DNA from: Cyanodermella asteris
Taxonomy: Eukaryota > Ascomycota > Lecanoromycetes > Ostropales > Stictidaceae
NCBI GenBank assembly: GCA_900618795.1
Contig: UYJD01000015.1
Coordinates: forward strand, 751,034 to 815,033
DNA length: 64,000 nucleotides
Reading direction: 5' to 3'
The notes under the pieces are model-generated. The model saw only the letters and a list, made by a program, of their open reading frames with translations. It made no database searches and had not been told where the DNA came from. Below, piece after piece: positions 46,864 to 58,159 of the stretch. Within the stretch, counting starts at the first letter, position 1. Each line of letters begins with the position of its first letter. Both the position numbers and the translations under genes were made by a program.

Positions 46864-48374
46864 TCATTGCGTTTTCTTGACGCTCTTATCTGCAGCCGGC
46901 GCGCTGTACAGCCACAACGCCACGAAGATGAGCCACCCGACAATGGTAACCCAGATGCCAGATATCCACACCCAAGCACCACTGATGGCGTAACTTCTCG
47001 GCCACTCGTCGTGCGCAAAGTGCCGGACAGTCACTTCCTCTTTTACTTCGACGTTGGTCAGGAACGGTCTGCGGTAGTTGACGCGGAAGCTGAAGATGCC
47101 GTGCTGATCCGGGGTTGTGAAGCTCTTGCCGAAGAAAGTGCTGTTGGCGGTCTTCGCGATTGGCTCGAGTTGCAGGCGGTGGAAAGGGCTCAGCATCGTG
47201 AAGTCGAGTTGCAGCTCGTCTTGAGCTGGGACGACAAATGGAGCCCAGTGGTCGCGCTTCCACTCGCTTAATTCCACGCTGAAGGTCACATCGTTCTTGA
47301 TGCGGTATATGGTCGGGTTGAGAGAGCTGGTCGAGATGCTGCGGTTGTAGGCTGAGGTGCGGGTAACCGTGTCCTCGGTCAGGTGGTGTTGAACGTGGCC
47401 GACCTTCAATACACCCAGCTCTTGGAATGTCCATGCAGTGACCTTCTCCGCAAACTCCCGGTTGGCAGTCTTGACTTTCTCGCCAGTCGGTGTCTTGACT
47501 GTCGCTTTGAACCAGGTGTCCTCCAACGCCTCGACGCTACCAAAGACAGTGAAACGCGCACTGTTACGGGCCTGCACTGTGCTAACCAAGCTGATTTGCG
47601 AGCCGGTAGCGAATGGATCTTCTAAGGCCTCGCTCTCCTCTTTCGGGTTGTAGGTGTATGCTGTCTCCGGCGCTCGGAGGATTGGGGCGAGGAGCGGCGA
47701 GTTGCCCAGAGCCTGACCGAGAGCACGCGGGAATGCGATCACGCCCTTGCCGCCAAAGTAGTTGACAACGTCCGAGCGGATAGCAGCAGGTTGAGGAACA
47801 ACGACTACGTCGTGCTTTTCCGCCGCTGATATAGTGTCAAAATTGAAGTGGTCGACGGTCAAGGCTGAACGATCGGCTGGAAGCTGGATGTTGAATTCGA
47901 GGAGAAGCGACGATAGGGCGGCGGGCACGGCATTGCTGCCGGACAGGCCGAGAAGAATGTTGCCTCCCTTATTGACGAACTCGAGAAGTACCCTGGGAGC
48001 AAGCGCTGGGCCAAGTCCTGGCAGTCGTGTCAGTGTATATCGTGGAAATATCTCAAGGGCATATTACCCTTTCCCTTGACTGGTGGCAGAATCAGAACGT
48101 GGTCGTGCTTGCGTTCGCCCAGATACAACAGGAGGAAACCCTCGTCTTTCGGAGCTGCGTAGGTGATGGTGTAGCCTCTTGCTGGTAACAGTCAGTCTCA
48201 ATCGCCTCCCAAAGACGCATGCTAGATCTCACAGGTCAAGTCCGCCCATAGTTGTGTATATTTGTCCTGCTCTGCCTTGTCTTCCACAATGACCAGCAGC
48301 CGATCTCCGACTGCACTCCGTGCGCAGGCGATGCCGGCAATTGCCAGCAGCAGAAAGGATAGTAACCAGCGCAT
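46864..48374 (-). CDS. WBP1: Oligosaccharyltransferase 48-kDa subunit (Wbp1/OST48)
   Basis: Three exons, 48374-48233, 48181-48068 and 48017-46864, with introns of 51 and 50 bp (GTGAGA and GTAATA donors, CAG ends). They join WADLT-S-RGYTIT and VKGKG-LGPALAP in frame, giving 469 residues, the usual family length. Seen: a signal peptide (MRWLLSFLLLAIAGIACA), the start of the lumenal domain (GDRLLVIVEDKAEQDKYTQL), the GKGLGPALAP turn and FVNKGGNILLGLSG. Near the end comes SFRVNYRRPFLTNVEVKEEV, then a single C-terminal membrane helix (WISGIWVTIVGWLIFVALWL) and a short lysine tail (DKSVKKTQ) that fits ER retention. Known: Wbp1 is an essential subunit of the oligosaccharyltransferase that N-glycosylates proteins in the ER lumen. 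The open frame from 47928 alone would miss the signal peptide, so the upstream exons are needed. Confidence 0.94.
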
Positions 48375-49365
48375 CGTGTGCTTGTTGCCAGAAGCTCGCA
48401 ACTGTCTACGAGTCCGAGGGTAGCTATCTGGCCAAGCTGTTCATCCCGGACTTTGCCCGCAAAAGCCGACGAGGGAGTGGCTTGCGCGTCACAAATCGTG
48501 CGCAGCAACCCACGATTTTGTACTCAGGTTCAGACACTTTCGAGCTTGCCCGTTGCAAAGACAACGAAAATATCATGACTGCTCTACACAACTTGAATTG
48601 ACGAAAGCTCGAGGGTATTGTGATCCCCATGATGAAGGCGTCCGCGAGATCTACGCAGTCGCGCACCTTCGGCACCGCTTACTATTGTAGATACCTACAG
48701 AAGTTGACAAGGCTGGCGTTCTTTTCGAGGTACCACGGGGACCCGGTGCATAAGCTGTTTGCAAAGACGCGCAGAGGCGTTCTAGTTCGTATAGGCGCCA
48801 CGACCTTTACCTACCCGCCTTAGGTCTTTGTTGTCCAGGACGAGCTGAGTTTCTAACCAAGGACTGGCACAAATGGTGACAGTCGCGGCACGGCAACGAA
48901 CCTCAACCCCTGATGCGATGCTAGTATCATACATTTCCTTCTCGACACGATCTTGTCCTCCTTGAAACTGATCGAGTAAGTTATGTGGTGCTATCCGATT
49001 TGGAGTGCCGGTTTCGATTTAAGCGCCTTTCGCTGTAGATGTGGCAAAGTCAGGGCGCAGCTCGATCATGAAACCCTTTACGACTTGAGCCTCCGGCTCA
49101 TACCGAACACAGCTCCGTAGCTGGCACCTTGGTTGGACGAACCGGTATTCTGGACCTCCCTTGCAAGCACATTGCGACACATCAAGCCCCAGACAATATT
49201 GGCTGGCGATTGCCAAAGTTCGGTCCTTCGTGTAGGAGGAACACGTTTCGTCGGCCCGTGCTGCACTGAACAAAGCTGCTAATCCTCAACTCCCAAGGTC
49301 TCTTTCGACATCGTTTCTTTGATGCAAAATTTACAAGTCTTCTTTCTTTGGTCATTCTTTGAAAT
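48375..49365. promoter_or_regulatory. Divergent region between WBP1 and the Cys-rich membrane protein gene
   Basis: 991 bases with both promoters. No TATA box is obvious. Frames of 60-90 codons here have no signature. Confidence 0.4.
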
Positions 49366-50261
49366 ATGTTCTGTCGATATCTTCTGATTTTTGTATATAC
49401 ACTAGCGCTGGCGCTTCCATTAATTGCCGCTCAAAGTTGCTACCTACCCAATGGCGTTGATCGAGCCGTGGTAGAACCGGATGCACCCACCTATCAGTAC
49501 TGCAATACCTCGATAGCGGGCAACGGCCATCACATGTGTTGCCTCACCTCGATAGGGTCATCATGCATGGATACAGGAATATGCCGCAACATCAAGTATG
49601 GGAACTTTCAGAGAGAAGGCTGTACAGATCCGACGTGGCAGGATCCAGCATGCCTACATCTATGTCACTGGCCAAGGTGAGACTGCACTGCGCTGCCCAC
49701 GGGTATCTCGACATTACCGAGCATACAGAGCTGACTCGAATAGACACTGGCGGTAGAAATCTCGATTCAATCAACATTGGTCTCCGACGATGTGATGATG
49801 GCAGTTGGTGCCCGGGCCCACTGAACCTGACTTGCTGCGACCAGAAGCAAGGAGTCAATCTCACAACGGTTGAGGACTTGCGACCGTGGCAAAACACACA
49901 AGTCCCGTCAACGCCGTCGCCAACCGGATCTTCAAACACAACTACTGGTATCTCCGGCTCTCAAGCCTCAGACTCCAGCACAACGGACGTGGGAACGATC
50001 GTTGGAATCATCATTGCCGGCTTTGCGATCGGTGCACTGACTGGCACGGTCGTGGTTCTGATCATGAGGAGGAGACGACTTCAGGCGCAGAAAGCCCTGC
50101 CGCCAAGCTCCAAAAAAGCCGAATACGTGTATGAGGACAACAGGATTGGTATCATGCACAGATACGAGGCGCATTCGGACCCAAGTTCGGAGCTCCCAGC
50201 ACCGCCGCCGATCTATGAGATGTGTCCACAGCCCCGACCGCAAGAGCTGTGTCCACGCTGA
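49366..50261 (+). CDS. Single-pass membrane protein with a cysteine-rich ectodomain
   Basis: Two exons are inferred, 49366-49676 and 49757-50261. The 80-bp intron has donor GTGAGA, branch GAGCTGACTC and end GGTAG, and the protein has 271 residues. Other acceptors nearby break the frame. Seen: a signal peptide (MFCRYLLIFVYTLALALPLI), then a Cys-rich ectodomain with QSCYLPNGVD, HHMCCLTSIGSSCMDTGICR, REGCTDPTWQDPACLHLC, RRCDDGSWCPGPLNLTCCD. A Ser/Thr linker follows, then the membrane helix VGTIVGIIIAGFAIGALTGT, the basic stop MRRRR and a proline-rich tail of about 70 residues. The order CYxPDG / CTDPTW..P.CL.LC / C.DGSWCC...CC is a pattern I know from many ascomycete surface proteins of unknown function. 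A sensor or wall-anchoring role is inference. Confidence 0.8.
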
Positions 50262-52347
50262 GACAAGACCATGAGCAGTGAATACATATGTACTTACAAC
50301 GCTAATGTGACAGATGCTGGGTTCCCGGTCGGTGATGAGTAATATACAACTAATATACAACCAACACCCGTTCTGTCATGACCTGGTCGGACTTTTCGTT
50401 TTGTCCTGATATATCTGAACCCCAAAAAGCTTATCGACAAACCACGAATGCCCGCTCACACTGTTTCCCACCGTCCGCAAAATCACAACAACCAGAAAGA
50501 AAGGGGGGAAAAGGGACAAAATGATCTCACCTCCCAGGCCCACCCCGCAAAAACGGCAGCACATCCTCCCTGCTCGTCGCCCTCCTCCTCCTCCTAACCT
50601 CCCCCCCTCTGAAAAAGCCTCACATCCTCCCTCTCTCCTCACCCTCCCCTTCACGATCCGCACAAAGCGCCCAAAACCCCCCAAACACGTGCATCCGATC
50701 CACGACCCCCCTCGTCCACAACCAACCTCACCAGGCCCCCGCCCGCTCGTACCTCGCGGGAACCGTCCCCGCCACGGTTTCGCCCAACGCCACACGTCCT
50801 GCAGTTGGGTTCGCTCCTGGGTCGGCCGCGGTTTGCGGACGTCGATGCCGCCGAGGAGGGACGGGATTGCCCGTGTTTGGAGGAGGCGAGGTGCAGGCCC
50901 GCGGCGTGGAGGCTGGAGATGGGGGAGGTTGGAGCCGAGGGAGAGGGAGAGGGAGGCGTGGAGGGTTGGAGGGTTGGAGCGCGGGGTTATCGAGCCGGTG
51001 CGGAAGTGGTCGTGGTAGGAGGGAGAGGTGGCGTTGGAAGGGGGTCCGAGCCGTAGAGGCGGGATGGCTCGTCCCTTTTTTGTGTGAGGTTGGGGGTTGG
51101 GAATTAATGTCGACGACGTCGGGTGACGGCCGGAACTCAATTTATAAGTGCAATGCGGAAGTCGTTTGGAATATTATTAAGTGTTATGAGGAATAAGAAG
51201 CTTCTTCACCTGGAAGAAACAAATGAGTCGCTCAGGCAGTTGAACTGGCAACGACGCCACAAAAGACGATTGGCCACGGAACATGAGTTCGCACTGAATT
51301 AGGTACTTAAATACCTACCTACCTACTGAGTCCATGTATGTGCTGAGATGGTGATGCCATGAGCCGCCGCACGGACCAACCGGATGATGAGACAGAACCG
51401 GACAAGCAACCTTCAAGGGAAGAACACACCCATGATCACGAAGGTTAAAAGGGATTCCAGTGCTGCCGCTGAACACCATCATCGCGACTGCATTGCTATT
51501 TTCGACGAGATTGTGATTCTGAGCCTTGCGAATATTTATTGCAGTTGACGTTAATTTCACAACTTCAAGAAACGACTGAGAGGCCTGTGAAATGTTTGAA
51601 AGTCATCTGATACCTCGAAAATAGCTCGTCGGACTGTCATGAATTGACAGAGTCCAGCTCGTGCAAAGCTAGCTAGCTAGGGTTAGACACGCCGTGAAAT
51701 CAATGAGGCAAGCCGTGTTTATGCTCTCATCTTTCCGCCAGTTTCAGCAAACCAAATCCTGATCTCCATAAAAACCCGAAAAAAGCAAAGTTTGCTAGGC
51801 TTTAGCTAAAGTTTGAAAAAGCTCTTGTACTTTGTCCGCGCCTCCCAGTAGCCCGCAGAAAATGCAAACATATGCAATGCCAGTCCTATCTCGAATAATC
51901 GCTCTCATGTGCGCCGAAGGTATTCTCTCATGCTTGTTATTGCCGCTCATTATGCTTCTGCAATGTCAAAATCGTCTTGCGTGTTGAGGTCATCAAAGTC
52001 GTGAAAAGAGAAAACAAGGTAAACACCAGGTAGCGAACAATGTGTCCACCGCCAGTGATAAACCGAGTACAAGTCCGTCGAAAAGCAAGCGAACTTTCGT
52101 TCCATGTGATCTATGTATGCTCTTTGTATAGCCGTCGCTTCGGTCATAACTGTTCATGTTCATGTGTGCCGCGCAATAGCTCCAGTGCCAGTCCGCATCC
52201 TCCGAGGTGGGTACGCCGCGATGCGGTGGTATGTATCCGGCCAAGAGACACTCTCTGTGGCTTTCGAAGACGATGGCGGCGTGCGCGGCTTTCGAGTGAG
52301 CTGTTTGAGATGGCAGCCGCCTATGCTGCCGCTGAGAGAGCGACATC
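50262..52347. other. Intergenic region, 2.1 kb, with a strand-skewed GC segment
   Basis: From 50530 to 50700 the + strand is almost all pyrimidine, and from 50840 to 51060 it is G-rich, including GGG runs spaced by AGA near 50939-50960. Long frames appear on both strands here (for example 50376-51140 minus and 50521-51018 plus), but they look like a consequence of the base composition. TACCTACCTACCTACTG lies near 51314-51330 and an (AGCT) repeat near 51667-51680. No gene called. Confidence 0.45.
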
Positions 52348-54858
52348 CTAGGTCGTCGGATTCGTGATCTTGCGTACAGCCGAGTTCTTCTTGCTGAACC
52401 ACACACTTGCCTTGCGTGTGGGAACACGCTCGAGTTTTGGCACCTCTCCGAGCGCAGGATATGCCTCGCTCCCATCATCTGGGACGTCGTCCGCTTTGCT
52501 CTGCTTGCGACTGGAAGTGCCATCTTTGCGGCTTGCCTTGCTCATCTTTCGGGCGACCTCGATACCTCGTTCTTTATCATAGTATGCTCTGCGAATCCCT
52601 CGCTGCTTCTCGATCCATGAGCCTGAGATGCTGCCCTTGCCACCGGCTGTTGCACGCGCGATTAGATCTGCACACGAAATTAAGCTCTTTGGGAGTTGTT
52701 GAACAACCTGAAAAGCCTCACTTGAATCGTGAATTGCACGTATGTCGGCTTCGCGGATTTTGAAGATGGCAAGTGCTATCCGAAATAAGGCTTTAGCACC
52801 ATCGTAGAACAAGATGTCCCAAAAACGAAGCGCAGTCTCAGTCGGCAAAGATCCGAGGAAAAGCGACATGAACCAGGATGTAGTGCAAATGGCAATGCCC
52901 GGAAGTCCATGTGCGGACGGATCCCAGACCTCGTCCCGCGGCACAATCTTTGCCCAAGTGCTCGGGAGATTGTCGCGAATAGCAAGCATCAGTACCCACA
53001 TGTCAACCTGAGATCCCCGAAGAGACGCGTCGTGCGTTTCGGGCACAATGTCGGTTGCAATGATGTGCAGCAGCCAATAGGCACGCTCTTCGGGCAGGAA
53101 TAAAAGCAGCATTCCGGCGATGAAGTTCAAGCTTTGGCAATAGCCCGTTTTTGGATGGTCGATTGCAAAGGCCGAAAGCAGCCTTCGCAATGCAGAGATG
53201 ATGGGGGGTTCGTCTTTGCCAATCGGTTCATTTGGATCTGGTGACGTGTTGGGCGCATCCTGGTTCGGCTTGAAGTGAATGTTATCGGGAAACGTACGAT
53301 GCAGGTCACGCTCAATCGACTCACGGTCCCTCCGCTCCAATTTGCCCTCTTGCGCCTGGCTCAGGAGGTCGCGGTATCGACCAGGATAACGGTCTAGATA
53401 TTCATGACCACCAGCATAGAAGAACCATGCATTTCCGCGCCAAGCAGGCGGGATTCCTTTCTGAATGAACCTGCGGACTTTGCCAGATGGCTCGGGAAAG
53501 CAGCGGGGATTGTCATTCGGTAGGCCCTCGTTGCGGAGAAAGTCTTTCCACCGAGATGTGCGATGTTTTTGCACTGGGCTGTAGTCCGCCCACCACGCAT
53601 CGTACGTTTCGATGGTAATTCCGCCTGACGCCTTGCGAAACCCATATTCATCATGTGCAGTGCTCTTAGCCTGCAATCTTGGGGGTCGATGTTCGGTCTG
53701 GTCGTCAAGCCGGACATCGGAGTCGCCGTCATTTGACGTGGCAGGCTCGCTACCGTTCGCAGATGATGAGGTCCGCTGGCTTGACTCTCGGCTCCCTTCG
53801 TCGCCTCCGGAAAACTCCATGAGTTGTGCAATCGCCATGGATCGCCTTCTGATGCACGCGTTCTCCCGGTCGTCGGAATCCTCTTTTATAGCAGACAAGG
53901 TATCCTCTTTGCCGCCGTAGTACATGTCCAGAATATCATCCGTGTAATCATCACCTTCATCAAAATCATCAGTCCTTTCGCTGAGCCCGCTAGTCTTCGT
54001 GAACACGCTGCTACGCTGTGTGTCAAGTGCGCTGGAGCCTGTGCTGAAGCCTGAAGCGTCGCTTCCTCGTTGCTCACGTGCATACAGCGCTGCCCATGGA
54101 GGAGTCCATTCCTGGTTAGACAGCTTCGGAGAGCGTTGCCATGACGATTCGACATCACTGACCTGACGAGGCCGTGCGGTGGTTGGAAGTGCAGGGACAG
54201 ATTCATGCTTGGGCGAGAGTTGCGTGGGGGGCAGGTTGGCAGTGTACGGTCTTTGCGGAAGCTTGAAGTCGAAGCTTTCAATCTCTCCCTTGGTAGGTAT
54301 GATGGGATTAGGTTTGTAGAATGTAGCCGTAGGAGGAGGATGACGGTGTGGAGAGTCGAAGGAGGGAAGTAAAGGACTTGTATTTATGTCCGTCGGTCTG
54401 AATAAGGACTTGTCGTGCGAGGTCTGAGCTCTGAGGCGTCGTGGCTTGAAGAATGATGGTCGTGGACTCGGATCGATGCCCTGGACGGTGGCTGGATTCT
54501 GAGCACGAAGAGCGACCTGGGTGACATCGACCAGATTCTTGAATTGTTCGTCCCTCTTTTTCCTCGCCTCAACTATCCGCGACTGTATCACAGAGGGCTT
54601 GCGTTGCGGAACAGGCGGAACGTCTTTAGAATCGCAAGGCAGGGCGGGTGAAGGAGGGTTCGAATCGGAGGAGACAAATCCATTGTCTAGCGCGGCAGTT
54701 TGTGGAGGGAAGTTTTTGGATTTGAGGCTGCGAACGCTTTTTCGGCGGGACGGTACAAGCAGATTGGGAAGACTGCGTTTCTTCTTTAACGAACGCAAAC
54801 GCCCAAGGGACGAGTCGACGGTCTCGACAAGACTGGTAGTGTTCGTTGAGCCCTCCAT
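52348..54858 (-). CDS. TBC-domain Rab GTPase-activating protein
   Basis: A single exon of 836 residues. Seen: about 430 residues of Ser/Pro/Arg-rich N-terminal sequence, then a TBC domain. It starts with RRFIQKGIPPAWRGNAWFFY (about residue 470), carries the arginine finger in IERDLHRTFPDN (about 518) and the glutamine finger in TGYCQSLNFIAGM (about 573), and ends with LGSLPTETALRFWDILFYDG and FQVVQQLPKSL. Both catalytic fingers are present, so it should be an active dual-finger GAP. Known: the GIPPxxRGxxW...AGG layout is closest to the Gyp3/Msb3 group, which acts on Sec4 and Vps21-type Rabs. That assignment is tentative. The C-terminal 120 residues are basic and Ser/Lys-rich. The start MEGSTNTTSLVE is the first ATG of the frame. 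Confidence 0.9.
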   Translation of the reverse strand: MEGSTNTTSLVETVDSSLGRLRSLKKKRSLPNLLVPSRRKSVRSLKSKNFPPQTAALDNGFVSSDSNPPSPALPCDSKDVPPVPQRKPSVIQSRIVEARKKRDEQFKNLVDVTQVALRAQNPATVQGIDPSPRPSFFKPRRLRAQTSHDKSLFRPTDINTSPLLPSFDSPHRHPPPTATFYKPNPIIPTKGEIESFDFKLPQRPYTANLPPTQLSPKHESVPALPTTARPRQVSDVESSWQRSPKLSNQEWTPPWAALYAREQRGSDASGFSTGSSALDTQRSSVFTKTSGLSERTDDFDEGDDYTDDILDMYYGGKEDTLSAIKEDSDDRENACIRRRSMAIAQLMEFSGGDEGSRESSQRTSSSANGSEPATSNDGDSDVRLDDQTEHRPPRLQAKSTAHDEYGFRKASGGITIETYDAWWADYSPVQKHRTSRWKDFLRNEGLPNDNPRCFPEPSGKVRRFIQKGIPPAWRGNAWFFYAGGHEYLDRYPGRYRDLLSQAQEGKLERRDRESIERDLHRTFPDNIHFKPNQDAPNTSPDPNEPIGKDEPPIISALRRLLSAFAIDHPKTGYCQSLNFIAGMLLLFLPEERAYWLLHIIATDIVPETHDASLRGSQVDMWVLMLAIRDNLPSTWAKIVPRDEVWDPSAHGLPGIAICTTSWFMSLFLGSLPTETALRFWDILFYDGAKALFRIALAIFKIREADIRAIHDSSEAFQVVQQLPKSLISCADLIARATAGGKGSISGSWIEKQRGIRRAYYDKERGIEVARKMSKASRKDGTSSRKQSKADDVPDDGSEAYPALGEVPKLERVPTRKASVWFSKKNSAVRKITNPTT

Positions 54859-57446
54859 GGTGGCCCACGGGCATCAAGCCCTGGAGGAGAACCAGTTTCA
54901 CTCGTGCGGACGCAAGCAGATACTCCAAGGGCAGAGCTCCGGACTCTGAAAGTGAAGGGTGCAAGCGGAACAGGCAAGCATTAATGACAAGGCCGGTAAG
55001 GAGCGTAAGGTTGTCAGCATTCTGTTGCGAGGAGAGGCCGTTGCAGCGCGAAATAGAGAGTGATGATGGTGAAGAGCTGAAACTGGAGGTCGTCAGGCGG
55101 GTCGAGTTCAAAGGCGAAGCTTCGCACGAGATGCGCTCAGCGCCATCGACCTGCCATGTGGCTGAAAGCAGAAAGAGGGCTAGGCGATGTAAGGGTGCAA
55201 CCGGTCAAGAAGAGGCAAAGGTTGGACGGGAGCAGGCTCGGATGGAAGTGTCCGGCGCAAGAAAGTTGTGATGGCGGAGCAGGATAGTGGAGGAGCAGAA
55301 GGTGGAGGCGGCAGGCTTTCTTTGCCCGGCTGCGGAATCTGACGTTGTAGCTTAATTTCGGCTGCGCGCCCGCACCCTGCCAGACACAGACAGCCTTCAC
55401 AGAGTCCCAATCTTATCACGACGCAGCGACTGCCCGATCCATCTTCTCCACGAGCTGCAGAGCTCATCGCCGTAAGATTGTTGAGTAGACAAACACGGCC
55501 CCGTCATTACCTCGCCTGCAGCGCATCTGTTCACGGCTGATTGCTCTCTAGAACACCCCCTGTGACCCGATCCGAACCCCGTTGCCGCCGAGACCACTGG
55601 CCAAGAATAATCGGAGCTGCGATGGGCACGCTCGTCGCAACGTTGTGAAACGTCTGCACACCATCCCAGCGGATGTCCAGCCCGCAGGACAGCCCTAACG
55701 CCCGCCCAAAAACCTGTTCTCATTCGCTGACCAGCCTGCCGGGGAGCTCGTCCCACTACCCGGACCACGAGCGAGGGCAAGCTTTGACGCTATCGCCTCT
55801 TTGTCGCTTCGACCAGGGAAGACGGTCATGCAAGCCCGGCGCGTCTCCCATTCTTCTATCGGCGACCAATGGCTGTTTCTGGCAAACGTCTCGAGCCGAA
55901 GACTCGAATCGTCGTCGCCTGTCTCACTCTGGCTCGCGGGTCTATTGCTTCGTATCAGTATTACACACTCTAGATCAAGTCAATCGATATGCTCGATGAT
56001 GTCTTCGTCGGCACTTTGGGCTTTGTTGTGTTTGCCTGTTTGCCCAAAACGAAGACGAGGAGTGCTCGAGGCGATCGCCGTTGTCCTTCATCCTTCGATT
56101 CGGCACACAATTTACCGGCAATTCTTTCTGGCAAGGCTTTGACATTCGGAGGCCAGCCAGATGTTGAGTAGATCATTTTGATCTCGATTCACGTCTTGTT
56201 GCCTTCCGGATCAGCGATCCCACAGACCACGGTCCACTTCAAGGACCTCCAGGCTGCGAATCGCGAGCAAATAGTTCACAGGCAACAGACGCGCGACCGA
56301 GCCAGGAAATGAGTTAATGTTGCGCGTTGTCGCATGGTCAAGCGTGCTGCCGCTGCTGCGGCGTACCCTGCCATGGTCGTGTGGCACGGATGCTACGAAT
56401 TTGCCAGCATGCTCATTCATGCAAAGCTACTGGCTATGCTGTACCTCCAGTTCCATCTTGAGAATCCTCACGAAACGCGTGCTTTTTGTCAGCAAATATA
56501 CATGCACGTCTAGCACGACTTTTTGACAAGACCAAGGGGCTCCAGGTAACCCGGTCAGCTGGCCGAGAGCAGGCTTCAGGTGAAACTGTGATCTGCGCCG
56601 GTTAGACTTGATGCCGCAGTCAAAACCCGATGCAGATCATCTTTTCTATTGCGGTCGCACGAGAACCGAAGAACATACGAAGCAAGATCGATTCAAGGGA
56701 GATTACGATAGCAGCTCTCCTGTCGGCTCATTATCAGTATGTTGAGATGAGCATGTTGTGACAACTGGCGAGATCAAAACATCGTTGGGCAAATGCCAGA
56801 GCCAAGGCCGCAAGGCACGGTTTCACGGCATCTTCATGACATTCTCGCTCCTCCAGGCATATGCCCCCAAGGTTCTTATCCATCACGACGACAGCACCAT
56901 CCAACATTGCATGCCACAATCCCACACATGTACGATGGAATCAACGGTTTCGCTCGCAGTGAAGGGCACTTTACAAGACATGTTCAATCAAGTCCTGAGG
57001 ACTCTCACTTGTTGCCGTGGCCGCACGCTGGGGCTGAGTCGTTACAGCAAAGGCCTCTTCCTGTAGGAGGCCGCATTCTGCTGGCCTCTTGGTCTGCTCT
57101 TGGCCTGCTAACACTCTACTGCTGCTCGTCAATGGCCAACGGAGAGGCTTCTACCCAGTCTCGATCCACAAGGATGACGGTGGTCCTCTGGCTTCGAGCG
57201 CCTGGGCGGCTAGCATGTTGGTGATTTGCGACACCAACGCCTCTTGCAGAGACCTCCTGCGAGGCTGTGACTGAGATTGAGGCACGTTCATGCCAACTAC
57301 TGGCAGCGCCCAGCCTATGTAAGGTACAGTATGACTTTCATTTGCTCAGCAAGGATCTCTTTCGAAAGTATTCCGCAAGGCCCGTATTTGTATCAACGAG
57401 TCGCGCATTCTAGTTTCTCTACTGGACATTGAGTTGCTGGACAACC
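54859..57446. other. Divergent intergenic region, 2.6 kb
   Basis: Upstream of the TBC gene (minus strand) and of the membrane-protein gene at 57447 (+). Overlapping frames of 100-145 codons occur (for example 54846-55271, 56793-57224), without signal peptide, domain or consistent codon use. I call no gene. Confidence 0.4.
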
Positions 57447-58159
57447 ATGTCTATCTATGCTTTCCGCCCCCCGTTCGGCAGGGATCCCAAAGCGTCGGAG
57501 TCATCTAGCAGTCGAAGCGCCGGCGAATACAAGATTGGTGATGAGATGCACATACCATGGTCGATCCAGGGTTATTCTTCCGAAGTGTCCTTGGAGATCA
57601 TCCATGGAGAGCTGCTGAACTCGGATGGCTTCACGATTGAGTGTAACAAATCTCAAACAGCAGCTTGTGGGTGCTCAGCTGACCGTGATGAATAGCCTCT
57701 CTTCCCAGTAGCCTCAATTTCACTTGGAAAATATCCGCCGACGCACTTTACAGCAACGCCTCAACCAGTCACTACTTCATCTTCAGACTACGGCTAGATA
57801 ACAACCGCCTCCAGACATCACTTCCCTTCAATATAAGTGGTGATATTCCGACGACACCACCTACGACACAGGCTCCTGAACCGACCTCGACATCCAACGT
57901 CCCACCAGGTGCTTTAGAGACGCTCTCGCCTCCGGATCCGCCAGGGCCAACGAATGCCGAGAAGGGACTTATTGCGACGGCCATCGTCCTCGGTGCTGCT
58001 GTGGTAATAGGTGCAGTCATGGCGTTCATATACAGAAAGAGTCTGCAACGAAGACTTGGGTTGCCCAAAAGGAAAGCAAGAGGAGATGCATCAAATGACA
58101 GAGCGCACCCAAGCAGCATGGAGTCGCGAGTAGAAACCGCTCAAATCGGCCACGGGTGA
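57447..58159 (+). CDS. Single-pass membrane protein, receptor-like layout
   Basis: Two exons are inferred: 57447-57642 and 57696-58159. The 53-bp intron has donor GTAACA, branch CAGCTGACC and end AATAG, and the protein has 219 residues. The frame stays open through exon 2 to the TGA at 58157-58159. Seen: an ectodomain-like start (FRPPFGRDPKASESSSSRSA, then EYKIGDEMHIPWSIQGYSSE and SLEIIHGE). After it come LNFTWKISADALYSNASTSH, YFIFRLRLDNN, a Pro/Thr linker, the membrane helix LIATAIVLGAAVVIGAVMAF, and a basic tail (YRKSLQRRLGLPKRKARG). The order (Y.vGD.i.iqW...), (f.W.i......sn...YF.f.l) and one membrane helix is common in ascomycete surface proteins of unknown function. Odd: no classical signal peptide precedes the ectodomain, so an upstream exon may be missing or it is exported unconventionally. 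Confidence 0.65.

Noticed and set aside
50376-51140. 254-codon minus-strand and 165-codon plus-strand frames
   Set aside because: Both overlap a strongly skewed GC segment and have low-complexity products (Gly/Arg or Pro/Arg) with no start, signal or domain support.
52040-52351. 103-codon + frame beside the TBC gene
   Set aside because: No domain or signal. It lies in the 3' flank of the TBC gene and has unremarkable composition.
56793-57224. 143-codon + frame with a hydrophobic stretch
   Set aside because: No consistent codon pattern, no signal peptide, and overlapping frames of similar length in the same region.
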